A DNA stretch of 64,000 nt from Betaproteobacteria bacterium MOLA814 (GTDB taxonomy: Bacteria; Pseudomonadota; Gammaproteobacteria; Burkholderiales; Burkholderiaceae_C), in contig AYMW01000003.1 of the NCBI GenBank assembly GCA_000496475.1, positions 455,931 through 519,930 on the forward strand, given 5' to 3'. Under the pieces are notes generated by a model. That model saw only the letters and a program-made list of their open reading frames with translations. It was not told where the DNA came from and ran no database searches. Positions 27,540-43,942 of this stretch are shown here, in pieces (within the stretch, counting starts at the first letter, position 1; every line of letters begins with the position of its first letter). The position numbers and the translations under genes were made by a program.

Positions 27540-27680
27540 TGGCATAAACAACTAGAACCTCAACCCACACAGCCAGTTTTCACCAACTCAATAAGCCAAT
27601 ATACGTCCCAATATGTCTCTTTTCAATGGACCTCGTTGTCACGACTCATACAAGCCGCTCACAACACCATCAAAGTTATA

Positions 27681-30561
<2,881 letters not shown>

Positions 30562-30660
30562 CTATAACTTTGACCTCTCCTAGAACCTATCTCTCAACAG
30601 ATTCAGAAAGAGCATTAAAGCTACACATCAAGGAACGTATTTCACGTTATTTATGCCGTA

Positions 30661-30701
30661 TTCAATTCGCAGTTCACGTTCAGAACTGTATGCGAATTGA
30701 A
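30661..30701 (-). other. Strong hairpin in the 16S-23S spacer just before 23S
   Basis: TTCAATTCGC and GCGAATTGAA form a perfect 10-bp stem, continued inside by AGTTC/GAACT. It lies between the 5' arm of the pre-23S stalk and the 23S 5' end, in the transcribed spacer. Confidence 0.7.
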
Positions 30702-30702
30702 A

Positions 30703-30820
30703 TATTCGTTGACGCAATCAAAAAAATGTTACTGGTGGCTCGGTGATGCATAAAACCTTTACGAATGTGCATCTTCCACCAGCAACGCTGATTTCGACTC
30801 TATGAATTTTTAAAGAACAG
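30703..30820 (-). other. 5' arm of the pre-23S processing stem, with boxA-like element and inserted hairpin
   Basis: 30703-30727 and 30790-30809 are complementary to the 3' arm in the 23S-5S spacer. Between them, 30728-30789 folds on itself (CTGGTGG with CCACCAG, and GATGCA with TGCATC). On the - strand TGTTCTTTAAAAA at about 30807-30819 resembles the boxA antitermination signal common upstream of 23S. Confidence 0.68.
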
Positions 30821-31026
30821 CCGTGTCATTAAGCAAAGCCTAACAACTACATTGATTAATCAAGATTAACCAATAACAAAAATGCTTCAAAGACATATAG
30901 TCCTTCTAGAAGCAGCTTTGTTATTAGCTCACAACGAGACCAAGTGGCCAACGTTACAACCGACAAGCAAGGTCACACCAAATGCGTGAACTACTAAGTA
31001 CACAACAAGAGAATGACTAGGATAAG

Positions 31027-31102
31027 TGGTGGAGGATGACGGGATCGAACCGACGACCCCCTGCTTGCAAAGCAGGTGCTCTCCCAGCTGAGCTAATCCC
31101 CC
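31027..31102 (-). tRNA. tRNA-Ala (anticodon TGC)
   Basis: 76 nt with encoded CCA. Begins GGGGGATTAGCTCAGCTGGG, anticodon loop TTTGCAA with stem CCTGC/GCAGG, T loop GGTTCGATCC, acceptor GGGGGAT pairs with ATCCTCC. Second tRNA in the 16S-23S spacer. Confidence 0.98.
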
Positions 31103-31127
31103 AAACTATTTGACAAGAGATGCGCAC

Positions 31128-31204
31128 TGGTGGGTCTGGTTGGACTCGAACCAACGACCCCTGCGTTATCAACACAGTGCTCTAACCAGCTGAGCTACAG
31201 ACCC
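31128..31204 (-). tRNA. tRNA-Ile (anticodon GAT)
   Basis: 77 nt with encoded CCA. Begins GGGTCTGTAGCTCAGCTGG, anticodon loop TTGATAA, T loop GGTTCGAGTCC, acceptor GGGTCTG pairs with CAGACCC. The tRNA-Ile/tRNA-Ala order is standard for proteobacterial rRNA operons. Confidence 0.98.
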
Positions 31205-31259
31205 AGAACAATCAATGAACAGCGTGGCTTGCGCCGAAACGTCCATGACATCTCTTGAA

Positions 31260-31279
31260 CAACCGATAAGTGTGGACGC
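31260..31279 (-). other. 3' arm of the pre-16S processing stem
   Basis: Matches the reverse complement of 32977-32996 at 17 of 20 positions, the differences being tolerated by G-U pairing. It lies about 30 bases after the 16S 3' end, so the two arms enclose 16S. Confidence 0.72.
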
Positions 31280-31307
31280 ATGCAATTGGATCGTCTGATG
31301 TTTCCAG

Positions 31308-32844
<1,537 letters not shown>

Positions 32845-32976
32845 GATCTTGAATTGTTTGCCAAGTAAACTTGGCTGCTCAATAAAACTGACATGAAGTG
32901 ATTAACTTCATATACTTAATATTCTAATGAGCGTTTGTTGTGTTCCTAAGAACTGTCAGCACGTCGCCAACTCCAA

Positions 32977-32996
32977 ACGCCCACACTTATCGGCTG
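32977..32996 (-). other. 5' arm of the pre-16S processing stem
   Basis: Core CCACACTTATCGG is complementary to CCGATAAGTGTGG at 31263-31275. It lies about 135 bases upstream of the 16S 5' end in the rRNA leader. Confidence 0.72.
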
Positions 32997-33099
32997 TAGT
33001 TTGTTAATGAACCACTCTGAATTAGAACCTGCGCAACCCAATTAAGAGCCAGCAAATCCTCGTATCTTGTAAGCTTCACCGCGATCAGCGAAGCCTTCG

Positions 33100-33129
33100 A
33101 TTATGACACACTTTTCAATGTGTCTGCAA
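33100..33129 (-). promoter_or_regulatory. Probable rRNA operon promoter
   Basis: On the - strand TTGCAG (33129-33124), an 18-bp spacer and CATAAT (33105-33100), followed by a G+C-rich stretch. The start of transcription would be near 33093, about 250 bp before 16S. The spacer carries the inverted repeat GACACA/TGTGTC. Further upstream (33130-33300) is A+T rich, as for UP elements. Confidence 0.6.
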
Positions 33130-33307
33130 ATAATTTAGGGTTTTTACTAACTTTATTTGCTGCCATCACATTTTGTCTAGGACTATTTGCTGTGGCTCTT
33201 TACTTTTAACTCACCTTGTAAAACAAGATGTTGTCAAAAGCGCAGCCTTGCAGTGTACAACACAATTTCAAGCGCTGTCAAAGCCCCAGATAAATATTTT
33301 TTATAGG

Positions 33308-35587
33308 CTACTGAACAGATAGGCCGTCGATTGGTAAACGCCTGTGACGCCGTTTGGTCAACGCAAACAAAGCATTGCCTATGGCCGGCGCAAGTGGCGG
33401 CACCCCTGGTTCGCCAACACCTGAAGGCGCTCGCAAGCTGTTGATAATATGGGTCTTTACCACTGGTGTTTGTGCCAGTTTTAGCATGGGATAGCCTGTG
33501 AAGTTGCCCTGTATTACTGCACCTGCATCTATGTCTATTTGTCCATAAGCGACGGCCGTTAATGCAAACACCACAGAGCCTTCCATCTGCTGCGCAACCG
33601 TGGTTGGATTGATCACCACACCGCAGTCAATAGCGCAGTGCACTTCTAAAACGCGCCACTGGTTATCCGAGACAGCTTGAACACGCGCAACCTGTGCCAC
33701 GATTGAACCAAACGATTCGTGCAATGCCACGCCCATTGCTTGATCACCTGGTAAAACTTGACCCCAATTTGCTGCCTGCGCAGCGCTGCGCAACACCGCT
33801 AAATGTCGTGGCGCATGTTGTAACAAGTCGCTGCGAAACGTAACCGGGTCTTTTTTAGCCGCGTAGGCCAACTCATCTATAAAAGACTCAGAGAAAAACG
33901 CATTGTGCGAATGACCGACAGAGCGCCAAAAGCCAACAGGAACACCACTGTTCGTAGCTGTATGCGCCATATGTTGATGCTTGAAGTCATAGGGCAGGTC
34001 AAACAACCCCTCAGCCGTGGTTTTATCTGGCATGTCGACAGGGCCAGCCAGCAAAGGCAAAGCCCTGTCCATCCATCGCGGTGAAATGGCATCTCCAGCA
34101 GAGTCAATGCGCAAGCCATCGACAGTGCCGTCCGCGCCGAGGCCCACCGACAAAGTCGCAACCTGCATAGGGCGGTAATAATCGTGACGCATGTCCGACT
34201 CGCGCTCCCACAACAATTGAACAGGCTGGCCAGGCATGGCCATGGCCACTCTAACGGCCTGCGCCACAAAGTCGACTTCTAAACGACGGCCAAAGCCACC
34301 GCCCAGCTGCGTCACCACAAGCTCCACTTGCTCCACATCAATGCCGGCCACTTGAGCGGCCTTGGCTCTAACCATGGTGGGCACTTGGGTAGGCACCCAC
34401 AGCTTCAATGCGCCGCCTATCAGCTGAGCCGTACAGTTCATGGGCTCCAATGTAGCGTGTGCCAAATATGGTGCTTCGTAAGTGACAGCAAGCCGGCTGG
34501 CAGCATTGGCCTGCCAAGCCACTGCATCGCCTTTGTCGTAAAAGGCAAAGCCGTCGCGGGCTTGAACCGTTGCCCGCAGTTGCTGGGCTATAGTTTGGGT
34601 GCTTGGCGGTGTCCCAACACCCGGTGACCAGGTCACTTCAACCGCATTGGCACCTTGCATAGCTTGCCACGTTGTTCGGGCAACCACCGCAAAGCCCCCA
34701 GCACGCTGCGCGTCTGGCGGGAACTGCACCACTTGCATGACGCCTGGCAATCCGGTGGCGGGGGCCACGTTTAGGGACGCAACGTCACCAGACAGCGTTG
34801 GGGCCATTCGCGCCACCGCAAACACCATTCCTGGCACCCGCACATCGGTACCGAATGTCGCTTGCCCATTGACTTTGGAAGGAACGTCCACTCTGTGCGT
34901 AGGTTTGCCTAACAGCTTGAATGCTGCATACTGCTTGAGCCTCACCGTCACCGCATCAACGCTTGCAGCTTGCACCGCCAACTTGCCAAAGTGCGCACGC
35001 ATCTTGCCGCCCACAACATGGCCATCTTCAATACGCACAACGTCTAACGGCAACTGCCATTGGCTGGCAGCTGCTTGGCGCAAGCGCTCACGAACGGTCG
35101 CAGCTGCAAAGCGAATTGGCTCCCAAGCATCGGCCACAGACGTTGAACCACCCGTTATATTGACTCCAAGCTCTCGCACAACTTTACTGACCAGCCATTG
35201 CGAAGCGCGTATGTGTGTCGCCAACTCAGGGCCTTCGGTGTCTGAAGGATGAAAAGGCAACGCGCTCATAAAGGCTGCGACATTGCCATACATGGTGTCA
35301 GCTCCAGCTTGCTCGATTTTTACCATTGCAAGCGGCATGTTGAGCTCCTCTGCAACCAACATGGGCAACGCAGTGTGGACGCCTTGGCCCATCTCGCTGC
35401 GAGGCATGGCCAACACCACCATGCCGTCGCTAGCAATTTTCAGCCAGCCGTTCAACGGCACCTCGCCAGCGCTCAAGGGCAGCAACGCAGGCCTACCCTG
35501 ACGCGAGCGCATCGGCATAACGCCCCAGCCGACTAACAAGGCACCACCCATCCCAGCAGCGCCCACAATAAAGTGACGGCGCTTCAT
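33308..35587 (-). CDS. iorB: Isoquinoline 1-oxidoreductase-type molybdenum hydroxylase, large subunit
   Basis: 759 residues of the xanthine dehydrogenase family, IorB/aldehyde dehydrogenase branch, with two Ald_Xan_dh_C2-like molybdopterin-binding halves (e.g. [21 protein letters not shown] near 60 and [18 protein letters not shown] near 430; [18 protein letters not shown] near 555). The N-terminus [21 protein letters not shown] looks like a Tat (twin-arginine) signal or anchor, so the enzyme probably acts in the periplasm. It overlaps iorA by 4 bp (ATGA). The substrate (N-heterocycle or aldehyde) is not readable. No cytochrome or maturation gene is adjacent in the window. Confidence 0.9.
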   Translation of the reverse strand: MKRRHFIVGAAGMGGALLVGWGVMPMRSRQGRPALLPLSAGEVPLNGWLKIASDGMVVLAMPRSEMGQGVHTALPMLVAEELNMPLAMVKIEQAGADTMYGNVAAFMSALPFHPSDTEGPELATHIRASQWLVSKVVRELGVNITGGSTSVADAWEPIRFAAATVRERLRQAAASQWQLPLDVVRIEDGHVVGGKMRAHFGKLAVQAASVDAVTVRLKQYAAFKLLGKPTHRVDVPSKVNGQATFGTDVRVPGMVFAVARMAPTLSGDVASLNVAPATGLPGVMQVVQFPPDAQRAGGFAVVARTTWQAMQGANAVEVTWSPGVGTPPSTQTIAQQLRATVQARDGFAFYDKGDAVAWQANAASRLAVTYEAPYLAHATLEPMNCTAQLIGGALKLWVPTQVPTMVRAKAAQVAGIDVEQVELVVTQLGGGFGRRLEVDFVAQAVRVAMAMPGQPVQLLWERESDMRHDYYRPMQVATLSVGLGADGTVDGLRIDSAGDAISPRWMDRALPLLAGPVDMPDKTTAEGLFDLPYDFKHQHMAHTATNSGVPVGFWRSVGHSHNAFFSESFIDELAYAAKKDPVTFRSDLLQHAPRHLAVLRSAAQAANWGQVLPGDQAMGVALHESFGSIVAQVARVQAVSDNQWRVLEVHCAIDCGVVINPTTVAQQMEGSVVFALTAVAYGQIDIDAGAVIQGNFTGYPMLKLAQTPVVKTHIINSLRAPSGVGEPGVPPLAPAIGNALFALTKRRHRRLPIDGLSVQ

Positions 35588-36072
35588 GACTCAGTGCCTG
35601 GCAAGCGGCTTAATTGCAAAGTTTTTGCTGCCTTGTGAATACCAGCGCGCACACGTTGATACGTGCCGCACCTGCATATATTGGTCATCGCAGCGTCTAT
35701 GTCGTCGTTGCTGGGTGCTGAGTTGCTAGACAACAATGCCGCTGCCGCCATCAACATTCCAGACTGGCAATAGCCGCATTGCGGAACTTGCTCGTCGATC
35801 CAAGCCTGCTGCACGGCGTGCAACACGCCACCGCCCGCTACATTCGACAACCCCTCAATGGTTGTAATCTGTTGCCCTTGCGCCGCCGCAACCGGGAGTA
35901 CACAGGTGCGAACCGCTTGGCCGTTGAGGTGCACAGTGCATGCGCCGCAAGCTGAAATACCGCAGCCAAATTTGGTTCCAGTCAAGCCAAGGTTATCGCG
36001 CAACACCCACAGCAATGGTGTATCTGACGCCACATTTACAGTGCGGTTTTGACCGTTTACAATCAAATCCAT
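35584..36072 (-). CDS. iorA: Isoquinoline 1-oxidoreductase-type [2Fe-2S] small subunit
   Basis: 162 residues with two [2Fe-2S] clusters: a plant-ferredoxin type one (Cys37, Cys42, Cys45 in [10 protein letters not shown], and Cys57) and the alpha-helical one (Cys99, Cys102 in QCGYCQSG, and Cys133, Cys135 in [10 protein letters not shown]). It shuttles electrons from the molybdenum site of IorB. ATG start after an AAGG-like site; translationally coupled to iorB. It is divergent from uup with 161 bp between start codons. Confidence 0.93.
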   Translation of the reverse strand: MDLIVNGQNRTVNVASDTPLLWVLRDNLGLTGTKFGCGISACGACTVHLNGQAVRTCVLPVAAAQGQQITTIEGLSNVAGGGVLHAVQQAWIDEQVPQCGYCQSGMLMAAAALLSSNSAPSNDDIDAAMTNICRCGTYQRVRAGIHKAAKTLQLSRLPGTES

Positions 36073-36233
36073 GGTGAATATATCGCCTTGTTACATTAAA
36101 GTGTTGTTATCTGGGACACTATAGCCTTGCGCGAGTCGCGCAACAAGCCGCTTGACAAAGCCCTCGCAACGCGACGGTGAAGCGGCTATTTCCCTCAATC
36201 AATTTTAGCGTTGGCACTTGCCAAGGCACACAC

Positions 36234-38153
<1,920 letters not shown>

Positions 38154-38199
38154 GTGGAGCGATAAAGTCCGACCCCGATTAGCCCAGTAATCCAGCGAC

Positions 38200-38225
38200 C
38201 CAGACGCTCAACGTTGAGCGTCTGG
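38200..38225. terminator. 26-bp perfect palindrome between convergent uup and htpG
   Basis: The two 13-base halves (CCAGACGCTCAAC and its exact complement) meet without a spacer. It is centred between the stops of uup and htpG, so a bidirectional terminator is likely, although only TTT follows on the + strand. Flanking bases show a further imperfect inverted repeat. Confidence 0.6.
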
Positions 38226-38251
38226 TTTGCCAGCTTGCTGGGGTTGGGGCT

Positions 38252-40216
38252 TTACACCAACAACGTGTTCACGCGGCGCACATAGCTGGCTGGGTCCTCA
38301 GGCAGACCGCCTTCAGCCAACAAGGCTTGGTCAAATAAGATGTGCGCCAAGTCGTTGAATGAAGGGCTACCCTCCAGCTTTTTCACCAGTGGGTGCTCCG
38401 CATTCACTTCTAAAATGGGCTTGATCTCAGGCGCTTGTTGACCCGCTTGTTTCAGCATACGCGCCAACTGTGTGGAGTACTCGCCGTCCTCCACCACCAA
38501 GCACGCAGGACTGTCCACCAAACGGGTGGTCACGCGCACGTCCTTGGCCTTGTCTTTCAGCACATCCTTCAGCTTGTCCAGCATAGGCTTGAAGGACTCG
38601 GCCGCTGTTTCCGCCGCCTTCTTTTCGTCCTCATCTTGCAAGGCGCCCAAATCAACCGCACCCTTGGCCACGCTTTGCAGGGGCGTGCCTTCAAACTCAG
38701 GCAAAAACGACAAGCCCCACTCATCGACACGGTCGGTCATGAGCAATACTTCAATGCCTTTTTTCTTAAACACCTCTAGCTGTGGACTGTTTTTCGCAGC
38801 TGCTTGGCTGTCCGCTGTGATGTAGTAAATGGCCTCTTGACCCACTTTCATACGCGCCTTGTAATCGGCAAAACTCACGCTGACTGTGTCGGTGTGGTTG
38901 GATGCAAAACGCAGCAACTTGGCCAGCTTGTCGCGGTTGGCAAAATCTTCGCCCAACCCCTCTTTCAGCACTGAGCCGAATGCTGCATAGAACTGCCCAT
39001 ACACGTCTTCTTTGGGTGCTGGTGCGTCGCCGTCCTCTTTGGCTGTCACGTCGCTGATGTCGTTTTCGGCGGCAGGATCTGATTCAGCGTGTGGCGCGTC
39101 AGAGGCGCTTTTATTGGCCAAATCCTCCAACATAGACAACACGCGGCGGGTATTGCCCTCGCGTATGGCCTTCATATCGCGGCTTTCTTGCAGCAACTCG
39201 CGGCTCACATTCAGCGGCAAGTCGGCGCTGTCCACTACGCCTTGCACAAAGCGCAAGTAAGTTGGCATGAGTGTGTCGGCATCATCGGTGATAAACACGC
39301 GCTTCACATACAGCTTGATGCCAGCCTTGGTCTCACGACTCCACAAGTCTTGGCGCGCCTTGGCCGGTACGTACAACAACTGTGTGTACTCGGTGCTGCC
39401 TTCAACACGGTTGTGTGTCCACGCCAATGGATTGTCTTGATCGTGGCTGAGGTTTTTATAAAAGTCTTGGTACTGCTCGTCAGAAATATCTTTTTTGGCA
39501 CGCGTCCACAAAGCACTTGCAGAATTGACCGCGTTCCAATCTGGCATTTGCACATACTCGCCCTTGTCTTTGTCCCATTCTTCTTGCTGCATCAATATGG
39601 GTAGGCTGATGTGGTCTGAGTATTTCTCAATGACTGACTTGAGCTTGAAATGACTGAGGTAATCCATTGCATCGTCACGCAAATGCAGCGTAATACTGGT
39701 GCCACGCTTTTCGCATGTCACGGCTTCAACCTCAAACTCGCCCGTGCCGGCGCTCACCCAACGAACGCCTTGGTCTTTGGCTGCGCCAGCTCTGCGAGAC
39801 TCAACTGCAATGGTGTGGGCCACAATATAGCCAGAGTAAAAGCCCACCCCAAACTGCCCAATCAACTGCGAGTCTTTCTGTTGGTCGCCAGACAATTTGC
39901 TGACAAAGTCGCGCGTGCCGCTCTTGGCAATGGTGCCCAGGTTGTCGATGGCTTCTTGCTCGGTCAGGCCAATGCCGTTGTCGGCAATGGTGATTGTCTT
40001 GGCTTCTTTGTCAAAGCTAACGCGTATGTCTAGCTCTGGCGCATCTTCAAACAACTCAGGCGCATTCAGTGCTTCAAAGCGCAACTTATCGCACGCATCA
40101 GATGCGTTTGAAACCAGCTCACGCACAAAAATATCGGGGTTGGAATACAGCGAGTGGGTTACCAAGTGCAACAGCTGGGCGACTTCGGCTTGAAAGACGT
40201 GGGTTTGTTTGGTCAT
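38252..40216 (-). CDS. htpG: Chaperone protein HtpG (Hsp90)
   Basis: 654 residues. The GHKL ATPase N-domain shows [35 protein letters not shown] and [14 protein letters not shown]. The middle domain has [17 protein letters not shown] and the C-terminal dimerisation domain is intact. An acidic linker region around residues 380-400 (about Ser/Asp/Glu/Ala rich) is a little longer than in E. coli. ATG start; no heat-shock promoter could be named with confidence in the 160 bp upstream. Confidence 0.98.
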   Translation of the reverse strand: MTKQTHVFQAEVAQLLHLVTHSLYSNPDIFVRELVSNASDACDKLRFEALNAPELFEDAPELDIRVSFDKEAKTITIADNGIGLTEQEAIDNLGTIAKSGTRDFVSKLSGDQQKDSQLIGQFGVGFYSGYIVAHTIAVESRRAGAAKDQGVRWVSAGTGEFEVEAVTCEKRGTSITLHLRDDAMDYLSHFKLKSVIEKYSDHISLPILMQQEEWDKDKGEYVQMPDWNAVNSASALWTRAKKDISDEQYQDFYKNLSHDQDNPLAWTHNRVEGSTEYTQLLYVPAKARQDLWSRETKAGIKLYVKRVFITDDADTLMPTYLRFVQGVVDSADLPLNVSRELLQESRDMKAIREGNTRRVLSMLEDLANKSASDAPHAESDPAAENDISDVTAKEDGDAPAPKEDVYGQFYAAFGSVLKEGLGEDFANRDKLAKLLRFASNHTDTVSVSFADYKARMKVGQEAIYYITADSQAAAKNSPQLEVFKKKGIEVLLMTDRVDEWGLSFLPEFEGTPLQSVAKGAVDLGALQDEDEKKAAETAAESFKPMLDKLKDVLKDKAKDVRVTTRLVDSPACLVVEDGEYSTQLARMLKQAGQQAPEIKPILEVNAEHPLVKKLEGSPSFNDLAHILFDQALLAEGGLPEDPASYVRRVNTLLV

Positions 40217-40377
40217 GTCAGATACTGTCAGAATAAGTAGTGGTTGTTAGATGGTTGCGGCACATTGCCGCGCATGTTTCATCATGTTGGGACGCAGAGG
40301 CCCCATTTCAAGAGGGCTGACAACTGCGCAGACAGCGGGGCCAGTAGCTGAACTTGTTACCAAAAATAAGACCATAA

Positions 40378-40401
40378 AAAAGCCCGCATATGCGGGCTTT
40401 T
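40378..40401 (-). terminator. Rho-independent terminator of the peroxiredoxin gene
   Basis: A 24-bp perfect palindrome with AGCCCGCATATGCGGGCT at its core, followed on the - strand by a run of T (TTTTTTATGG), 36 bp after the stop codon. As a symmetric A/T-flanked hairpin it may also act in the other direction. Confidence 0.9.
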
Positions 40402-40437
40402 AAAATAAGTTGGCGCCCCTAGAGGCTGACTGCCAAT

Positions 40438-40968
40438 TTATAGCGTTTTCAAGTAAGCCATCACCGTTTCGGGGGATGTCTCACCATAGGGGTCATCTCC
40501 AAAGTTGTCGCTGCGACCTGGCTCTTCAAACAGCTTTTCGATCACGCCGTCTTTAACCACCATGGCGTAGCGCCATGAGCGCATGCCAAAACCAACGTTG
40601 TCTTTGTCAACCAGCATACCCATTTGACGGGTAAAACGACCGGAACCATCAGGAATCAATTTGACATTGGTGACGCACTGATCGCGGCCCCACTTATTCA
40701 TTACAAATGCATCGTTGACAGACACACAGTAAATTTCATCCACGCCCAAAGCCTTGATGGCGTTGTAATTGTTCTCAAAACCAGGCACCTGGAATGTAGA
40801 GCAGGTGGGTGTGAATGCGCCTGGCAGAGAAAACACCACCACGCGCTTGCCAGCGAAATAGTCATTTGTGGCCATATCTTGCCAACGGAATGGGTTGTCG
40901 CCACCAATTGACTCATCACGAACGCGTGTCTTGAACACGACGGCGGGCACTTTTACGCCTTCTTTCAT
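40438..40968 (-). CDS. Peroxiredoxin (Prx5-like)
   Basis: 176 residues, reduces peroxides. The peroxidatic Cys56 lies in SLPGAFTPTCSTFQVPGF, the Prx5-subfamily signature, and a second Cys in EIYCVSVND; FGMRSWRYAMVV is conserved in this class. The ATG at 40968 is chosen because an AGGAG site lies seven bases upstream; an in-frame TTG at 40974 overlaps that spacing. It is a single-gene unit with its own terminator. Confidence 0.94.
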   Translation of the reverse strand: MKEGVKVPAVVFKTRVRDESIGGDNPFRWQDMATNDYFAGKRVVVFSLPGAFTPTCSTFQVPGFENNYNAIKALGVDEIYCVSVNDAFVMNKWGRDQCVTNVKLIPDGSGRFTRQMGMLVDKDNVGFGMRSWRYAMVVKDGVIEKLFEEPGRSDNFGDDPYGETSPETVMAYLKTL

Positions 40969-41140
40969 TACCAACTCCTAGGGTTTCTACTTAAAACCCT
41001 ATTGTAAGTAGCGATTGCCTTGAACACCGTCGCGCCGACCTATTACCCCTAATACATGCCACAATTTGGGCAAAAGGTCGAATCGATACGCTGTCAGCTA
41101 GAAGGCCGCCATCGTGGCTGACATTCAATACAGGCTTGTT

Positions 41141-42976
41141 TTAGTCCCCAAAACGCTCATTGGGCGCCAAGAACCGCCACTGGCCTACTGGCAAGTTACC
41201 CAATACCACTGTGCCCACGCGAATTCGCTTAAGCCCCACTACTTTAAGACCAACTTGCTCACACATGCGTCTAATCTGGCGTTTTTTACCCTCTTTTAGA
41301 ACAAAGTTAAGTTGCTCAGGGTTTTGCCACGACACCTGGGCAGGCAACAAAGCTTGATCGTCTAGAAACAAGCCCTCACGCAGCAAGTTCAAACGCTCTG
41401 GCGGGAACACCGACTCCACATCGGTGTCCACCACCTCAGAGTCTGCACTTGGGTTGTCACCAACCCACTGCACACGCACCAAATACTCTTTTTCAATGTT
41501 GGAGTTCTCCCCGATGAGTTGCCGTGCAACCAAACCGTTTTGCGTGAACACAATCAAGCCTGTGGAGTCGATGTCCAAACGGCCTGCAGGTGCCAGGCCT
41601 CGTGTGAAACGAGCCTGAAAACGGGTGCGCACAGGGTCTTGTACCCACTGTGACTGTGGGCCAATCAAGGTAGCAGCACTTTCGTGGCCATCCTCTGGCA
41701 GGCCGCTGACGTAAGCCATAGGCTTGTGCAACAAAATGGTCACTTGTTGTGCTTGCTCAGCTTGCGCTGCTTCGGCCACTTCAATGTTGTCGGCCTCAAA
41801 TACGGTTTGCCCCATCAGCGCCACCTCGCCGTTGACCAATACCCAGCCCTTTTCGATCCAAGCATCGCCTTCACGGCGTGAGCACATACCCAACTCAGCC
41901 AAGCGTTTGTTCAAGCGCACACCACCCGCCTTCTCGGCCTCGGTTTTAGGACCCATGTGTGCAGGCTTGTGCGGCGTGGGCACATCGTCACGGCCGCGTC
42001 TAACTGGTAGGTTGTCACGACCACCTCGATTGTCCCGGTCGTCGCCACGGAAACTGTCGCGCTGACGGTCATCGCGTCTGTCATACGCATCACGCTGGGG
42101 TGGGCGGCTAAAGTCCCTTGGGTCGCTGCGTGCGTCTGCGCCTGCATCGACCCTAAAGTCGCCTCTGTGGTCACCACGCGAGTCAGACCTAGAGTCGCGC
42201 CGCTGATCGCCCCATTGCTCACCACGGGTCTCGTAACGGCGGTCATCGCCGCGCTCGTCACGGCGCTCTGAGCGCCTGTCGTCAAACCTGGGGGCTTGGT
42301 CTCGCTCGCGGTAACCACCACGGTCTGTACCGTCGCGGTATTCACGCTGCTCATACCCACCACCGGAGCGCTCACCTGAGCGGTCATAACCGCGCTGGCG
42401 TGTTGGGTCTTGCGACGGCTGGTAAGTCGACACCGCACTGCCTAGCACTGACAAGGCGCGGGCCAACGGCGAATCGCCTGCAGGCTGTGCACGCGGTGCG
42501 GCGGGGCTGTCTTGACGACTTGGGTCTCGCCCTTGGTCATTGCGAGGCTCAAAACGCTGGTCTCTACGTGGTGTGTATTCGCGCCCTTGGTCGTTGCGGG
42601 GCTCAAAACCCGGGTCTCTGCGCGGCGGGTAGTCACGGCCTTGGTCGCTGCGCGGGGCGCGTGAATCACGCTCTTCCCACGGGCTACGTCGCTCTTGGCT
42701 TGGCTCATAACGACTGCGGTTGTCGTCGTTGCGCTCGCGGCCATAGCGAGGAGCTTGTGGCTCTTGCTCTGGGCGGGTTGCGGCATGCTCTAGCTTTTGC
42801 AAGGCAGCGCTGGCCGCTTTCCTAACCTCGATTTCATATGCGCTGGGCTCTCGCTTCACAAAGCGCGCCAGAGGTGCATTGCCTCGGGCAGGCTTGCGGA
42901 ATGTTGCACCAAAGTTGTCGCGGCGTGCGCCTGCGCGTAATGTGGGCTTGCGTGAATCAGATGAGTTATCAGTCAT
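41141..42976 (-). CDS. rRNA pseudouridine synthase (RsuA/RluB/RluF family) with ~350-residue disordered N-terminus
   Basis: 611 residues; the family norm is about 240-300. The conserved part begins near 352: S4 RNA-binding domain (RLNKRLAELGMCSRREGDAW), HKPMAYVSG, the catalytic Asp468 in AGRLDIDSTGL, EKEYLVRV and GKKRQIRRMCEQVGLKVVGL, closest in pattern to RluF/RluB. Residues ~75-345 are Arg, Asp and Gly rich with repeats such as DQGRDYPPRRD, DQGREYTPRRD and EPRNDQGRD. They look disordered and RNA-binding-like. The modified position cannot be fixed from sequence. Confidence 0.9.
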   Translation of the reverse strand: MTDNSSDSRKPTLRAGARRDNFGATFRKPARGNAPLARFVKREPSAYEIEVRKAASAALQKLEHAATRPEQEPQAPRYGRERNDDNRSRYEPSQERRSPWEERDSRAPRSDQGRDYPPRRDPGFEPRNDQGREYTPRRDQRFEPRNDQGRDPSRQDSPAAPRAQPAGDSPLARALSVLGSAVSTYQPSQDPTRQRGYDRSGERSGGGYEQREYRDGTDRGGYRERDQAPRFDDRRSERRDERGDDRRYETRGEQWGDQRRDSRSDSRGDHRGDFRVDAGADARSDPRDFSRPPQRDAYDRRDDRQRDSFRGDDRDNRGGRDNLPVRRGRDDVPTPHKPAHMGPKTEAEKAGGVRLNKRLAELGMCSRREGDAWIEKGWVLVNGEVALMGQTVFEADNIEVAEAAQAEQAQQVTILLHKPMAYVSGLPEDGHESAATLIGPQSQWVQDPVRTRFQARFTRGLAPAGRLDIDSTGLIVFTQNGLVARQLIGENSNIEKEYLVRVQWVGDNPSADSEVVDTDVESVFPPERLNLLREGLFLDDQALLPAQVSWQNPEQLNFVLKEGKKRQIRRMCEQVGLKVVGLKRIRVGTVVLGNLPVGQWRFLAPNERFGD

Positions 42977-43066
42977 GGTGGGCGTTTCTCAACGTTAAAA
43001 AAATCAAAAAGGAAGTTACAGAACAATAAAAAATAGGTCGCTAACGCGGCTCATTGCCACAGCGTC

Positions 43067-43786
43067 TTACGCAGCACTTGCCAACTCGCCGTAGCGCAGC
43101 GCATCTAAGTTGAGGACACGCAAACCGCCGTACTCCACGCTGATCCAACCCTTGGCTGCCAGCACTTTCAAAGCCTCGTTCACCCGTTGGCGTGACAAGC
43201 CCACCAAATACGCGAGCTCCTGCTGGGTAATGCGCAACATGCTCACCACACCAGGATACAACTCGGTGTCAAACATGGCCGCTAAGTTTCTGGCGACGCG
43301 CAGGTCGGGGTCATTGAGTCTGTCTATCTCACGAGCAGCAATGAACTGGCCAAGACGCTCATTGAGCTGGTACATCACAAAGCGGTTGAAGCCCAATGAG
43401 TTGGCAATAAGCCAGTGAAACATCTCCACTGAAATACCCGCAACACGGCTGGTACGCAACGCTTGAACGTTGTAGCGGTAGCTCTCGCGTTTCAGAACCG
43501 TACCTTCGCCAAACCATCCGCCGGGGGCCAAGCCTGTGAACGTAATGGCCGCGCCTTGGCTCTCATCGTTACTCATTTTCAACAGGCCATCAATGAGGCC
43601 AAACCAGAAGGTCACTGGTTTGCCAAAACGCACCACATAGTCGCCGGGCTGCGCGACGGTGACCAACATTTCTGCACGCACATAGGCACGCTCATCGGCA
43701 GTGAGTTCTTTGAGCCAAGCGATTTGTACAAACTCGTCGTCTGACAAACTTCTAGCGCGGTTTCTAAGTTGATCAATAGACGGCAC
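43067..43786 (-). CDS. Crp/Fnr family transcriptional regulator
   Basis: 239 residues with GTG start. A cyclic-nucleotide-binding-like beta roll (about 35-150, with PGDYVVRFGKPVTFWFGLIDG) is followed by a Crp-type HTH: ITQQELAYLVGLSRQRVNEALKVL and the wing GWISVEYGGLRVLN. No Fnr cysteine cluster is seen. It is divergent from the ligase-ABC transporter operon (156 bp between starts) and may regulate it; the effector is unknown. Confidence 0.9.
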   Translation of the reverse strand: MPSIDQLRNRARSLSDDEFVQIAWLKELTADERAYVRAEMLVTVAQPGDYVVRFGKPVTFWFGLIDGLLKMSNDESQGAAITFTGLAPGGWFGEGTVLKRESYRYNVQALRTSRVAGISVEMFHWLIANSLGFNRFVMYQLNERLGQFIAAREIDRLNDPDLRVARNLAAMFDTELYPGVVSMLRITQQELAYLVGLSRQRVNEALKVLAAKGWISVEYGGLRVLNLDALRYGELASAA

Positions 43787-43942
43787 GGTGACAAACAGGT
43801 CTCGTTTATGAAAGATTTAGGGAAAGTCCCAGCAAGGTTTACCCCGTAATTGTCATCGAACCGACAGCTAAACGTCAAATGAATCCTTACCATAACCAAT
43901 AAATATCACGCATCGTGGCGCGAAGCCAACGGAGACTCACCC

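Noticed and set aside
43037..43066. Possible terminator after the Crp/Fnr gene
   Set aside because: No stem of useful length with a T run could be found.
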